Source: Parabacteroides johnsonii DSM 18315 (GTDB lineage: Bacteria > Bacteroidota > Bacteroidia > Bacteroidales > Tannerellaceae). Taken from it: DNA of 64,000 nt. Below the pieces are notes generated by a model that saw only the letters and a program-made list of their open reading frames with translations, did not search any database and had not been told where the DNA came from. Position numbers and translations under genes: made by a program. This document shows, piece by piece, positions 17,327-27,684 of the stretch (its first letter is position 1; every line of letters starts with the position of its first letter). The stretch lies in assembly GCF_025151045.1 (NCBI RefSeq), contig NZ_CP102285.1, forward strand, positions 3,658,001 through 3,722,000. Direction: 5' to 3'.

Positions 17327-18901
17327 TTACCAATAATACGCATCCATAATCTCCTGCATCCGGGGATTTGCCGCATCGGTATCGCCAATCTCTCGGCGGA
17401 GTTTCAGGAGTTCGCGTTTCATCTTCTCGATTTCACCAGCATAGGTTGGGGAACCGTAAAGATTATGGTTTTCATGCGGGTCGGCGAGCAGATCATAGAA
17501 TTCCCAAGACGGAGTGACCGGTGCCTTATCCGATCCCGTTGCATTCAGCGGGTCGCCGTAGAGGAACATCAGTTTATAACGATGGCCCCGAATTCCCATA
17601 TGAGCCGGACGTATTTTGTGATGCGTCCAGTAGCGGTAGTACATGGATTGCCGCCAGTCGCGAGGAGTCTCGCCTTTCAGGTTGTCACGGAAGCTGCGGC
17701 CTTCGCTGCACGCCGGAGCATTCACTCCGGCATAGTCGGCTAACGTGGCGGCAAAATCAGTGTTGAGGATAATGTCAGAATTGCGTGTCCCGGCAGGGAT
17801 CTCCTTCGGGTAACGGATGACAAAAGGCATCCGGAGTGGTTCCTCGAACATCATACGCTTATCGAAAAAGCCGTGCTCGCCAAGGAAATAGCCTTGGTCG
17901 GAAACATAGACCACGATCGTATTCTTCGACAGCCCTTCCTCATCGAGGAAACGCAGCAGACGGCCGATATTGTCATCGATGGCCGCTCCACAACGTAGGT
18001 AGTCGCGAATCAACTTCTGATAGATTTTCCGGCGTGCATCCTCCTTGTTCATTCCTTCTATGGAGAAAGGCAGTTCCGGATACTTGCACCACCACGAATC
18101 CGGGTCTTTCGACGCAATCCCCCAACGGCGTGCCATGTCCTCCAACGGCTGTCCGGGAAATGTACGCCCGGACTCTTCCGGCCCGAACTCCATCATATTT
18201 GCCGGTTCGGGAAATGTAACCCCGTCGTAGAGATGTTTCAACCGTTCAGGAAAATCCCACGGTTCATGTGTCGCCTTGAAATGGCAACACATCATGAAAG
18301 GCTGGTTCTTATCGCGCGAACGGATCCACTGAATCGTCTTGTCGGTCACCAAGTCGGTCGAGAACCCCTTCTCCATCTTGCCACTTTTCCCTTTATCATC
18401 GTCTACCCATCCTTCCGCGGTCTTGAAAAGCGGATCCCAATATTCTCCCTGATCATGGAAAACCGAAAAGGTGTCGAACCCCGACGGCTGCGTCTTGAGA
18501 TGCCATTTGCCGAAAAGGGCAGTCTGATACCCTCCCTCCTGCATGCGTTTCGCAATATTGTCCAAAGCCGGATCGAGTCTGTCTTCAAGCGTATAGACCC
18601 CATTATGATGGCTATAGGCGCCTGTCATGATCGCAGCACGGCTGGGTACGGAGATCGAGTTCGTACAAAAACAGTTGTCGAGCACGCATCCTTCGGCTGC
18701 CAGGCGGCGGATATTCTCGTTTTTCACATAATCGCGCAGGATTCCGCCATATATCCCCCACGCCTGCGAGCTATGGTCGTCGGAAAGTATAAAGAGGATA
18801 TTCGGGCGTTCGCCAGTCGTTCCCGTTTTGCCAGTAGCCAGCACCGGGGAGGCTGTCGCCAGGAGACCGGCACCAATGATAAGTTGATTTAATATTTTCA
18901 T
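17327..18901 (-). CDS. Secreted sulfatase, serine-type
   Basis: Sulfatase family S1, 524 residues with signal peptide (MKILNQLIIGAGLLATASPVLA). The metal site DDHSSQAWG and the activation motif SVPSRAAIMTG are present. The first residue of the S-x-P-S-R motif is Ser, so the formylglycine would be made by an anaerobic radical-SAM maturase (anSME), which is not in this window. The C-terminal region with MGIRGHRYKLMFLYGD and WEFYDLLADPHE is typical of heparin/mucin sulfatase relatives. The substrate is not determined. It is transcribed toward the AraC gene and is not part of the porter operon. Confidence 0.9.
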   Translation of the reverse strand: MKILNQLIIGAGLLATASPVLATGKTGTTGERPNILFILSDDHSSQAWGIYGGILRDYVKNENIRRLAAEGCVLDNCFCTNSISVPSRAAIMTGAYSHHNGVYTLEDRLDPALDNIAKRMQEGGYQTALFGKWHLKTQPSGFDTFSVFHDQGEYWDPLFKTAEGWVDDDKGKSGKMEKGFSTDLVTDKTIQWIRSRDKNQPFMMCCHFKATHEPWDFPERLKHLYDGVTFPEPANMMEFGPEESGRTFPGQPLEDMARRWGIASKDPDSWWCKYPELPFSIEGMNKEDARRKIYQKLIRDYLRCGAAIDDNIGRLLRFLDEEGLSKNTIVVYVSDQGYFLGEHGFFDKRMMFEEPLRMPFVIRYPKEIPAGTRNSDIILNTDFAATLADYAGVNAPACSEGRSFRDNLKGETPRDWRQSMYYRYWTHHKIRPAHMGIRGHRYKLMFLYGDPLNATGSDKAPVTPSWEFYDLLADPHENHNLYGSPTYAGEIEKMKRELLKLRREIGDTDAANPRMQEIMDAYYW

Positions 18902-18927
18902 GGCATGTCTTTTGTTTTTCTTCTCTG

Positions 18928-18958
18928 CAAAAGTAACGAATTTGCATTATGTACCAAT
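18928..18958 (-). promoter_or_regulatory. Promoter of the sulfatase gene
   Basis: On the minus strand, TACTTTTG (18928-18935) fits TAnnTTTG, and ATTG (18955-18958) lies 19 bp further upstream in place of the -33 TTTG. The distance to the start codon is 26 bp. Confidence 0.45.
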
Positions 18959-19184
18959 GCGGAAATATGCCAATTTACCAATGGGAGAATGTTCGGACGA
19001 GGTAATAAAATATTCCGATAACAAATAAAAATCATAATAAAACAAACCAGACGACAAGCAGCCCTCCAAATCCTCATCAGGAGGCGGAGGCAATGCAGAA
19101 CAGCCGGGAGAACTATAAAAAAGACGCGGATCACGCAAGAGTGTGTCCTCCGCGTAACCCGCGTCTCCTTTTCATATCTGCGTC

Positions 19185-21317
19185 TTACTTCACCAGCTTC
19201 AATTCCTCTATCAACCGCGGACATTTTCCCCACTTGTCGATCATATACAGCACATAGCGTATGTCAACACTGATCGTGCGCTGCAAATCCGGTTCGAAGG
19301 CGATATCACCACTCATGGCCTCCCAGTTACCATCGAAAGCGAGGCCGATCAAGCGAGCGTTCTTGTCGAATACCGGACTACCGGAGTTACCTCCTGTTAT
19401 ATCGTTGTTGGAAAGGAAGCAAAGCTGCAACTCTCCATCCTTATTGGCATATTGGCCAAAATTTTTGTTGCGGATCAGGTCGAGGATTTCAGGCTGAACC
19501 CAGAATTCGTCACTTTCGGGGTTTTCCTTTTCGAAGATCCCCTTCTCGGTCGTATAATAATCATACCAAGCAGCATCGTACGGACGGTAGCCGCCGATGG
19601 AACCGTAGCTCACACGCATCGTAAAGTTGGCGTCCGAAGAAAGTGCCTTTTCCGGGTACATCTCTTTCAGGCCGGCGAAATACAGGCGTTCGCCCTTGGC
19701 GATATCGTAATAAGAATCACCTGTGAGCTGTTGCAATTCGAAAAGGGAGATCAGGACGGACAAGCTCAACTCGGCAGCCGGGTCCTTCTTCAGCTTCGTA
19801 TATTTTTTTGGGTCCTTCAGCATGGAAGCGATATTGTCATAAGACAGGATAGATGTCTTCTTGAATACATCGGCGGCATACTTTTCATAATCGCCTTTAT
19901 ACTTTTTGTCCACCTTCTTGTAGATATCCGGAAGATTCTCTGCCGGAACCCGTTCCTTTACGATCTTCATCATAGCCGCCAGCACCTTCTGGTCGAGGCT
20001 TGCGTCATAATCCTTGAAGAAAGGCTTGATATTATCTTCGAGGAAGATATCGATCTCTTCAGGGGTAGAGCCTTTCACATCCACACTCTGGATCATACGG
20101 GCCAGCTTCACGATCTCGGCGCCGCTCAGGAACGCTTCGCCCAAGTAGGTGGAGATCTTCTTATATTCTCTGGAAGAAGTATATCCTTTTTCCAACAGGT
20201 TCAAGACGTCACCGTACACCTCTTTACGCTTCGCATCTTGTGCCACCCAGGCGGCAAAAGCAGCTTCTTCTTCGCGTTTGCGTTCGATCACTTTCAGGTT
20301 GGCAAGCCCCTTATTCATGCCAATTGAATTTTTCCAGTAATTGGAACTACCAGCATATTTGGAGGCATATTTGATACGCACCTCGTCGCTCTTCAACATC
20401 GCGTCTTTCCAGATCGCCTGTTTGATGCCACGCACTTCGATACGAGGCTTATTGCTATCCTCGATACGCTGCTGCACACCCCATGAACAGAGATAACGGT
20501 CCGTGCTGCCGGGGAAACCGATCGTCATCGCGTAATCCTTGTCCTCATAACCTTGCAACGACACTTCGGCTACGTATTTAGGCTGATATGGCTTATTATC
20601 CTTGCTGTAGGCTGCCGGCTTGTTATCGGCACCTGCATATACGCGGAACACGGAGAAATCGCCCGTATGGCGCGGCCACATCCAGTTGTCCGTATCCCCA
20701 CCGAATTTTCCGACCGAGCTGGGCGGAGCGAACACCATACGGACATCATTGAAAACATCGTAGACGATCAGGAAATACTTGTTATTATTATAGAAAGGTA
20801 CGACATCGGCAGCCTGAAATTCCGTGTTTCCCACAGAATCGGCCATCGCCTGCCCGATCGAGTCGGCAGCAGCCAGACGCAGGTGCTCTTCCTTGATCGA
20901 AGCTATCTGTGAATTAATGCGATCGCTCACATCCACCGTCTCACGCAGGTAGCGGACTGTCAGGCCCGGAACCGGCAACTCTTCTTCCTTACTCTGGGAA
21001 ACGAAACCGTCTTTCAGGTAATCGTGTTCCACACTGCTTAACTGCTGGATCGAACCGAAACCACAATGGTGGTTGGTGAAAATCAGCCCTTCATTAGAGA
21101 CGGTGATACCGCTACATCCTCCTCCGAAGATCACCACGGCATTGGCAACACACGGGTCAGTTTCACTGTACAACTGTTCGTAAGACGGAGTAAATCCCAA
21201 CTCCTTCATCCTCGCCAGGTTTTGTTTATTCAACTCTTTCAGTACCCACATGCCCTCATCGGCAAACACTTGGCCTGAAGCAACGAGAAGCAGTAACACT
21301 GCCCACAACTTCTTCAT
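19185..21317 (-). CDS. S46-family dipeptidyl-peptidase, DPP7-like
   Basis: S46 serine exopeptidase that removes dipeptides from N-termini in the periplasm. The start at 21317 gives the signal peptide MKKLWAVLLLLVASGQVFADEG; the frame stays open to 21344 with two further ATGs. The catalytic His is in TNHHCGFG and the nucleophile is Ser645 in GGNSGSPVF. The residue 18 positions after this Ser is Gly (FDGNW). In known S46 enzymes Gly at this S1 position goes with hydrophobic P1 preference (DPP7) and Arg with acidic preference (DPP11), so I call it DPP7-like. It lies 19 bp downstream of the DUF389 gene. Confidence 0.9.
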   Translation of the reverse strand: MKKLWAVLLLLVASGQVFADEGMWVLKELNKQNLARMKELGFTPSYEQLYSETDPCVANAVVIFGGGCSGITVSNEGLIFTNHHCGFGSIQQLSSVEHDYLKDGFVSQSKEEELPVPGLTVRYLRETVDVSDRINSQIASIKEEHLRLAAADSIGQAMADSVGNTEFQAADVVPFYNNNKYFLIVYDVFNDVRMVFAPPSSVGKFGGDTDNWMWPRHTGDFSVFRVYAGADNKPAAYSKDNKPYQPKYVAEVSLQGYEDKDYAMTIGFPGSTDRYLCSWGVQQRIEDSNKPRIEVRGIKQAIWKDAMLKSDEVRIKYASKYAGSSNYWKNSIGMNKGLANLKVIERKREEEAAFAAWVAQDAKRKEVYGDVLNLLEKGYTSSREYKKISTYLGEAFLSGAEIVKLARMIQSVDVKGSTPEEIDIFLEDNIKPFFKDYDASLDQKVLAAMMKIVKERVPAENLPDIYKKVDKKYKGDYEKYAADVFKKTSILSYDNIASMLKDPKKYTKLKKDPAAELSLSVLISLFELQQLTGDSYYDIAKGERLYFAGLKEMYPEKALSSDANFTMRVSYGSIGGYRPYDAAWYDYYTTEKGIFEKENPESDEFWVQPEILDLIRNKNFGQYANKDGELQLCFLSNNDITGGNSGSPVFDKNARLIGLAFDGNWEAMSGDIAFEPDLQRTISVDIRYVLYMIDKWGKCPRLIEELKLVK

Positions 21318-21336
21318 AAAATTCATTCTTTGTTCG

Positions 21337-22695
21337 TTATTCAATAATTAATTTGATTTTCTTTTGTTCTACACGCGCGGCAAGCCATTTCTTGATCTTT
21401 TCTTGTTCCGCCTCGCGTACTTTTTCTTTACTTTTCAGATAGACTAACAGGACGGTATCGGGTTGAATGCTATCCATATCCATCAGATAGGTATGCGCAC
21501 AAGAGACTTCCTTGATATAAGGGAAAAGAACTTTCATTTCCGGCATCAGCTCGGACGTAAGATGATTATGACTGTGATATTTGTTCAGGTCGCGTTTCAA
21601 CGAATCGATCTGGAGGGACTGTGCCCGGAGAACCTCTTCGCTATTCTTATACAAATCCTGCATCAGTAGGCTTTTCAACTCGTTAATGTCGGTGGCTTCC
21701 TGCCCGAACCCTTGCTGTACGATAAGCCCTACGTTTTTCAAGCCGTATTTCGGCATCTTGGCACGGGCGTTCGTTATCATCGTTTCCGGCACAGTCTCGC
21801 CGATCAGGACAACTTTCACCTCTTTCTTGTCACTGGTGTCGATCACCGTCTTGCTCAATATCTGCGTGTTCGGGAAACTCAGTTCATCCGCGACGAACGT
21901 CCGCACCCGGTCATTGAAATAACTGGCTCGGATCAGGTTGTAGCTCAGGAAAAGACTCGGCACGATGGTAAAGAAAACGATCACCCCGACATATCTCGTC
22001 ACGATCTTCTCGCGCTGTTTGTTTAAAAAGACCTTCTTCGGATATTTCAACAGGCGGACCACCACGTAGGTAGCCAGACTGATAAACACCGTATTGATAA
22101 AATAGAGATAGAAAGCACCGAAGAAATAATATAGGTTACCGCTCGCCAATCCGAATCCGGCCGTACAAAGCGGCGGCATCAAAGCCGTAGCGATCGCCAC
22201 GCCGGGAATCACATTCCCCTTGCTCTTGGTCGAACTGGCAACGATCCCCGCCAGACCACCGAAGAACGCGATGAGCACGTCATAGACAGTAGGCTGCGTA
22301 CGGGCCAGCAACTCACTCTGCGCCTCGCTGATCGGAGAGATCAGGAAAAAGAGCGTCGATGTGATGACACTAAATACCGTCGCCGTAGCAAAATTGCGGA
22401 AGGAACGCTTGATCAGGTCGAAATCAGAGATTCCCAATCCCAGACCGAACCCCATGATAGGGCCCATCAGCGGGGAAATCAACATCGCACCGATAATCAC
22501 CGCCGTCGAGTTCGTATTCAAACCCAGCGAAGCAACAAAGGTTGCAAAGATCAGAACCCAGAGGTTCGTCCCCTTAAACTCTATGCCTTTCTTGATAGAC
22601 TCGATCGTTTCGAGTTCATCCTCTTTTTCTTGACGGACATCAAAATTACGGACAAAGAAGTCCCTAATTTGCTTGTGCAACAATCCTTTTTCCAT
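21337..22695 (-). CDS. DUF389 / TIGR00341 family membrane protein
   Basis: Integral membrane protein of unknown function. The start at 22695 (MEKGLLHKQIRDFF) is preferred; an upstream ATG at 22725 adds ten residues. After a charged N-terminus come about five or six hydrophobic helices between residues 45 and 255, including AVIIGAMLISPLMGPIMGFGLGLGI, the hallmark of DUF389, and GNVIPGVAIATALMPPLC. The C-terminal 190 residues are soluble and charged, with a coiled stretch near LRAQSLQIDSLKRDLNKY. It is likely co-transcribed with the DPP7-like gene, although I see no functional link. Confidence 0.85.
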   Translation of the reverse strand: MEKGLLHKQIRDFFVRNFDVRQEKEDELETIESIKKGIEFKGTNLWVLIFATFVASLGLNTNSTAVIIGAMLISPLMGPIMGFGLGLGISDFDLIKRSFRNFATATVFSVITSTLFFLISPISEAQSELLARTQPTVYDVLIAFFGGLAGIVASSTKSKGNVIPGVAIATALMPPLCTAGFGLASGNLYYFFGAFYLYFINTVFISLATYVVVRLLKYPKKVFLNKQREKIVTRYVGVIVFFTIVPSLFLSYNLIRASYFNDRVRTFVADELSFPNTQILSKTVIDTSDKKEVKVVLIGETVPETMITNARAKMPKYGLKNVGLIVQQGFGQEATDINELKSLLMQDLYKNSEEVLRAQSLQIDSLKRDLNKYHSHNHLTSELMPEMKVLFPYIKEVSCAHTYLMDMDSIQPDTVLLVYLKSKEKVREAEQEKIKKWLAARVEQKKIKLIIE

Positions 22696-22793
22696 CCTAT
22701 TAAAATCATGTTTGTATACGAACATCCCGTTAAACGACCTTTATAATGGCTAACACTCTCTCACAACCGTTTTAACACATCGCCTAAACTGCA

Positions 22794-22801
22794 CAAAGAT
22801 A
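22794..22801 (-). promoter_or_regulatory. -7 element upstream of DUF389-DPP7
   Basis: TATCTTTG on the minus strand matches TAnnTTTG about 100 bp upstream of the DUF389 start. No clear -33 box. Confidence 0.35.
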
Positions 22802-22884
22802 GAAATAGTATCTCGAAATAAAAAATAAGAGCTGTGAACATAAAATAAGTGGAGCATATATCCTGATAATTATTGATTTTCACT

Positions 22885-22892
22885 TAACTTTG
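22885..22892 (+). promoter_or_regulatory. -7 element of the histidine kinase gene
   Basis: TAACTTTG matches TAnnTTTG 57 bp before the start codon of the kinase gene. Confidence 0.45.
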
Positions 22893-22948
22893 CAGATACA
22901 CAATACAGAAACAACAACGAACACTCTCAATTAATCCCGGTAAACAAG

Positions 22949-25018
22949 ATGAAACACTACATTCTCCTGATATACTTCCTCGCTTTTTCCCTCTCTACAG
23001 AGGCGAATACAGCAGTGAAAGATTCGCTGTCGGGGGCCTTGTCATCTGCCTCCTCTCCTTTACAAAAACTGGAAATCATGACTAATCTGATGGATATTTC
23101 CCGACAGGAAGAACAAGTGGAATATGCCAAGCAACTCTATAAACTCGCCCTTGAAGAAGACGAAGACTATTATAAGGAAGCGGCCCTGACCGAAATCTTG
23201 CGCTTTTATGTGAATACCGATGCCAAGGACAGCGCAAAGGTGTATCTCGCCGAAGCCGAAAGGGAACTGAAAGGGAAAGCACGCGATTTCCTTGTCACGT
23301 ATATGAAAACGATCATGGATGTCCGTGTTGTCTATTACACCAAAGGCGAAGACCGGATGAAGCTGATTGAAAAATACAAACTCCGCCTCGAAACGGAAAA
23401 AGGCATGCCGGTTCTCGACAAAATAGCGAACTATTATCTCCTCGGTATGGCGAACAGCAACCGGGTCGATCCGAAAAACCAGAATGCTATCTATAAAGAG
23501 ATATGTTATTACATGAACAACCTGATCAAGCTATCGGACAATATCCCGCTCCGCTATTCGTATCTGTTCCGCCTGAATACGCTCAACATACTGAGCCTTA
23601 TGGAAGCGACTCCCGAAGATCGGGTGAAAGCCTCCCTCCTCTACCTGAACATGCAAAAGGAATATGCAGACACAAAAGAGATGAAGAAGCGTCCGTACAC
23701 AAGCAAACGGCATCTTCTGAACGCCTACTCCACCTTGGCAACCGCAACAGAAACGGTCGGGAAAGATATGGCAACCTACTATTTCAACTACTTCATCGAT
23801 TTGAACAGGAAATATCCCGAAGATGCCGCATTCTCCGCCGAATATGACCGCTTTTTCACTTCGCTCAACTATTACAAATCGATACGGGACTTCCAGAAAG
23901 CGGCAGATTACAACGATTCAGTCATCTATTATTTCCGCCACGGCGATTTCCAGTTCGACCTGACCGAAAACATCGTCCTGACGCTAAAAGACAAAATCGA
24001 CTGTCTCGACAGTCTGCACAGATATAAAGATGCCTACGAAGCCTACAAGGAATATACCGTACTCTTGGATTCCGCACGCACACGAAGCATGGAAAACAAA
24101 GTCGAAGACCTGGAGATCAAAAAACATGTAGACGAGCTGGTGGTCGAGAAGAAAGCGCTGGAAGTAGACCTGCAAAAAAGCCAGAGCCGGTTATATCTAT
24201 TCCTTACATTGCTCATCCTTTCGATCTGCTTCGGAATCTTCATATTCTTCCGCTTAGGAAAGATCAAATCGCTGTACAAGGAGTTGCAGGAGTCGAACCG
24301 ACTGGTAGTCATCGCCAGTGAAAAGGCACAGGAAAGCGAACGGATGAAGAACGCCTTTATCAAGAATATGTGCCACGAAGTGCGTACGCCGCTAAATGCG
24401 ATCAACGGCTTTGCCGAACTCATCACCGGCGACGGCGTAAGCCCGGAGGAAAAAAAGGAATTCAGCAAAATCATCTATACGAACTGCCATAACATCACCT
24501 CCATGATGAACGATGTTCTGGTAATCGCCCAACTGGATAGCAGCAACGAAATCCTCCCGCTGGAACCGGTCCATATCGACCTGCTTTGCCACCACGAAAT
24601 GAACCAGTTGAAAAAGTTGCAGCAGAAGCCGGATATCCATTACCAGATCGAAGGCGACAAGAGCAATGACCTGATCTATTCGGACCCGAATCATTTCGGC
24701 ATTATCATCACCCATCTGCTGAACAACGCGAACAAGTTCACGGATCAGGGAAGCATCACACTTTCCTACCAGCCTGAAGAAGAAGGAAAAATAATGTGCA
24801 TCAGCGTTACCGACACAGGATGCGGAATTCCGGCAGACAAGAGCGAATGGATTTTTGAACGTTTCACCAAGAACGACGACTTCATCCCCGGTTCGGGTCT
24901 CGGCCTCTACCTCTGCCGCCTCATCACCCAACGTCTCAACGGTTCCCTCAAACTGGACACCAGTTATACCGGAGGAGCCCGGTTCGTGCTACGGTTCCCG
25001 ATTAATCCCTACAAATAG
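22949..25018 (+). CDS. Sensor histidine kinase with periplasmic TPR-like domain
   Basis: A 689-residue kinase. A signal-like N-terminus (MKHYILLIYFLAFSLSTEA) leads into about 390 residues of TPR-like helices in the periplasm, a membrane helix near 412-432 (LYLFLTLLILSICFGIFIFF), a short coiled coil, then the HisKA domain with phospho-acceptor His476 (NMCHEVRTPLNAI) and the HATPase domain (HLLNNANKFTD, DTGCGIP, GSGLGLYLCRLI). There is no receiver domain and no neighbouring response-regulator gene, so it is an orphan kinase. The signal sensed is unknown. Confidence 0.9.
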   Translation: MKHYILLIYFLAFSLSTEANTAVKDSLSGALSSASSPLQKLEIMTNLMDISRQEEQVEYAKQLYKLALEEDEDYYKEAALTEILRFYVNTDAKDSAKVYLAEAERELKGKARDFLVTYMKTIMDVRVVYYTKGEDRMKLIEKYKLRLETEKGMPVLDKIANYYLLGMANSNRVDPKNQNAIYKEICYYMNNLIKLSDNIPLRYSYLFRLNTLNILSLMEATPEDRVKASLLYLNMQKEYADTKEMKKRPYTSKRHLLNAYSTLATATETVGKDMATYYFNYFIDLNRKYPEDAAFSAEYDRFFTSLNYYKSIRDFQKAADYNDSVIYYFRHGDFQFDLTENIVLTLKDKIDCLDSLHRYKDAYEAYKEYTVLLDSARTRSMENKVEDLEIKKHVDELVVEKKALEVDLQKSQSRLYLFLTLLILSICFGIFIFFRLGKIKSLYKELQESNRLVVIASEKAQESERMKNAFIKNMCHEVRTPLNAINGFAELITGDGVSPEEKKEFSKIIYTNCHNITSMMNDVLVIAQLDSSNEILPLEPVHIDLLCHHEMNQLKKLQQKPDIHYQIEGDKSNDLIYSDPNHFGIIITHLLNNANKFTDQGSITLSYQPEEEGKIMCISVTDTGCGIPADKSEWIFERFTKNDDFIPGSGLGLYLCRLITQRLNGSLKLDTSYTGGARFVLRFPINPYK

Positions 25019-25089
25019 CCAACAGGTTCATATTTTGCCAGTTCCAATATTCTTAGATGCAAATCTTTTTCCGATATAAGGCAATTCGC

Positions 25090-26550
25090 TTAACGGAAGA
25101 CGCGTTTAATGATGATTGCCAAGAAAACCAGGAGCAAAACCGTACGATAGCCCAAACGGAGAATTTCCGAATCGATACGGGGCAACATCCCGACAGCATA
25201 AAATAAAGCCGCCAATATGCTATAAATAACGGCCGACTTTATATCGTACCGGATCGGGAATTTCTTCTGCCCGATCACATAGGAAAGGATCATCATCAAC
25301 AGATTGCTGGCAAATGAAGCCCAAGCACATGCCATATACCCGTAAACCGGAGCCAACAATACAATCATCAACACGGTCACCACGCAACCGATCGTCGAAA
25401 AGTAGGCTCCCCACTGCGTCTGGTCGATCAGCTTATACCAAAACGACAGGTTAAAATAGATTCCGAAGAACAATTCTCCCAACATCACAATCGGTACGAC
25501 ACGCAATCCGGGATAATACTTGGCGTCTACAAAATATTTCAGGATATCCAGATAATACATCACACCTAAAAAGATAATCAACGAAAAAATAATGAAATAC
25601 TTCATTGCCTCCGAATATGCTTTCGTATTATCGTCATCCTTATTCCTGGCAAAAATAAAAGGCTCGTAGGCATACCGGAATGCCTGGATAAACATCACCA
25701 TCACCACCGCCACTTTGAAACAGGCCCCATAAATCCCCAACTGGGTAGCCGCATAATCCTTATCTTCGAACAGGAAAGGGAACAGAATCTTATCCGCCGT
25801 CTGGTTGAAAATACCGGCAATCCCTAAAATCAGGATCGGGAACGAGTATTTCAACATCTGTTTCAGCAACACAAAACTGGCTTTCTCACGCAATCCGGGT
25901 ATCATATCCGGCACCAAAAGCAAGAACGTCACCACCGAAGTAACCACATTACTGGCAAAGATATACTCTACCTGATAGCCGGGCACATAAAACCAACTGA
26001 TCAATCCCGGCGCATGTTCATACAGCCACGGACAAACGATCAGGAAGAAGATCACCAATACGATATTCAGGAAGATGTTCAACAGTTTGATCGCTGCAAA
26101 GCGAACCGCCTTCCCCTGATACCTGAGGAAAGCAAACGGAACGCAACAGAAAGCATCCACCGCCACGATCCCCGCCATCATCCCGATATACTCAGGGTGC
26201 GCACCATATCCTAAAAAGTTACTGATCGGAGCCAGCGCACTGAACACCAACACCATAAACAGGACGGAAGTGAACGCCAGACTGAATAACGTCGTCGCAT
26301 ACACCCGCATCGGGAGCTTGATCTCTTTCTTGTTCATAAACCGGAAAAAGCCAGTCTCCATCCCATACGTCAAGATCACCATCAACAAGGCTGTCCAAGC
26401 ATACAGATTCGTCACAATCCCGAAATCGCTTTCGGTAGCCAGTACACGCGTGTACATCGGCACCAGCATCCAGTTCAGGAACTTCCCGACAATACTGCTG
26501 ACGCCATAAATTGCGGTCTCTCCTGCGAGCCGCTTCATTCCTCCTGCCAT
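25090..26550 (-). CDS. Polysaccharide biosynthesis flippase (Wzx/MurJ-MATE fold)
   Basis: 486 residues, with about 12-14 hydrophobic helices throughout. The N-terminus LAGETAIYGVSSIVGKFLNWMLVPMYTR is characteristic of oligosaccharide flippases that move lipid-linked glycans across the inner membrane. No glycosyltransferases are adjacent, so its glycan is not identified. It lies 52 bp downstream of ruvB in the same direction, possibly in one transcript. Confidence 0.88.
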   Translation of the reverse strand: MAGGMKRLAGETAIYGVSSIVGKFLNWMLVPMYTRVLATESDFGIVTNLYAWTALLMVILTYGMETGFFRFMNKKEIKLPMRVYATTLFSLAFTSVLFMVLVFSALAPISNFLGYGAHPEYIGMMAGIVAVDAFCCVPFAFLRYQGKAVRFAAIKLLNIFLNIVLVIFFLIVCPWLYEHAPGLISWFYVPGYQVEYIFASNVVTSVVTFLLLVPDMIPGLREKASFVLLKQMLKYSFPILILGIAGIFNQTADKILFPFLFEDKDYAATQLGIYGACFKVAVVMVMFIQAFRYAYEPFIFARNKDDDNTKAYSEAMKYFIIFSLIIFLGVMYYLDILKYFVDAKYYPGLRVVPIVMLGELFFGIYFNLSFWYKLIDQTQWGAYFSTIGCVVTVLMIVLLAPVYGYMACAWASFASNLLMMILSYVIGQKKFPIRYDIKSAVIYSILAALFYAVGMLPRIDSEILRLGYRTVLLLVFLAIIIKRVFR

Positions 26551-26602
26551 AATTTAAAACAATTGACAATTGATAATTGGTAATTGACAATTAATGGTTT
26601 GA

Positions 26603-27628
26603 CTAAAATAGTGAGCTTTGTATTCCGTCGGGGCGAAGCCGTCCCAGATGGGTATAAGCCAACTCCGTCACCTCGCGACCGCGGGGCGTACGTTTGATAA
26701 AACCCTCTTTAATAAGGAAAGGCTCATAAACTTCTTCCAGCGTTCCGGGGTCTTCTCCCAGCGCAGTCGCGATAGTCGTCAGCCCTACCGGTCCACCATT
26801 AAACTTGTCGATGATAGTCGTCAGCAACTTATTGTCGATCTGATCCAGACCGTACCGGTCGATGTTCAATGCCTCCAGTGCATAGCAGGAAATCGCCTTG
26901 TCGATCTCGCCTGACCCTTTCACCTGTGCAAAATCACGCACACGACGTAGCAATGCATTCGCTATACGGGGGGTACCACGACTACGGGAAGCGATCTCGC
27001 GTGCTGCACTCAGCTCGCATTTCACATTCAGGATATCGGCACTACGCAACACGATCTTCGTCAGCGTCTCCATCTCGTAATATTCGAGGTGCATATTGAT
27101 CCCGAAACGTGCCCTGAGCGGACTTGTCAGCAAACCACTGCGAGTCGTCGCTCCCACCAATGTAAACGGAGCCAGGTCGATCTGGATGGAACGGGCACTC
27201 GGCCCTTTATCGATCATGATATCGATCCGGTAATCTTCCATCGCCGAATACAGGTATTCCTCCACAATCGGGCTCAACCGGTGGATCTCGTCGATAAAAA
27301 GGACATCATTCTTTTCCAGCGAAGTCAACACTCCCGCCAGATCGCCCGGTTTATCCAGTACCGGCCCTGAAGTCACCTTGAAGCCGACTCCCAATTCATT
27401 CGCTATAATATTGGATAATGTAGTCTTTCCCAATCCGGGAGGCCCATGCAACAGCACATGATCGAGTGCCTCCTTACGCATCCGGGCTGCCATCACGAAA
27501 ATCTTCAGGTTCTCGACTACTTTGGCCTGTCCGCTGAAGTCATGAAACGAAAGCGGGCGAAGCGCATTCTCATACTCTCGCTCGCTCTCCGGAACACGTG
27601 CATCCCTTATATCAAATTCATCTTCCAT
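26603..27628 (-). CDS. ruvB: Holliday junction branch migration helicase RuvB
   Basis: AAA+ motor of the RuvABC complex. The start at 27628 ([14 protein letters not shown]) gives 341 residues, the usual size; the longer frame adds a non-conserved hydrophobic stretch. Walker A is GPPGLGKTT, Walker [12 protein letters not shown], sensor 1 [10 protein letters not shown], and the arginine finger is in PLRARFG. The C-terminal winged helix with [19 protein letters not shown] is intact. Neither ruvA nor ruvC is nearby. Confidence 0.97.
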   Translation of the reverse strand: MEDEFDIRDARVPESEREYENALRPLSFHDFSGQAKVVENLKIFVMAARMRKEALDHVLLHGPPGLGKTTLSNIIANELGVGFKVTSGPVLDKPGDLAGVLTSLEKNDVLFIDEIHRLSPIVEEYLYSAMEDYRIDIMIDKGPSARSIQIDLAPFTLVGATTRSGLLTSPLRARFGINMHLEYYEMETLTKIVLRSADILNVKCELSAAREIASRSRGTPRIANALLRRVRDFAQVKGSGEIDKAISCYALEALNIDRYGLDQIDNKLLTTIIDKFNGGPVGLTTIATALGEDPGTLEEVYEPFLIKEGFIKRTPRGREVTELAYTHLGRLRPDGIQSSLF

Positions 27629-27648
27629 ATTCTTATTGCTTTGACAGG

Positions 27649-27656
27649 CAAAGATA
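27649..27656 (-). promoter_or_regulatory. -7 element upstream of ruvB
   Basis: TATCTTTG on the minus strand fits TAnnTTTG, 20 bp upstream of the chosen ruvB start. This supports the start at 27628, since it lies inside the longer open frame. Confidence 0.45.
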
Positions 27657-27684
27657 ATAAGAATTACCGGGTTCTGAACTTGTA

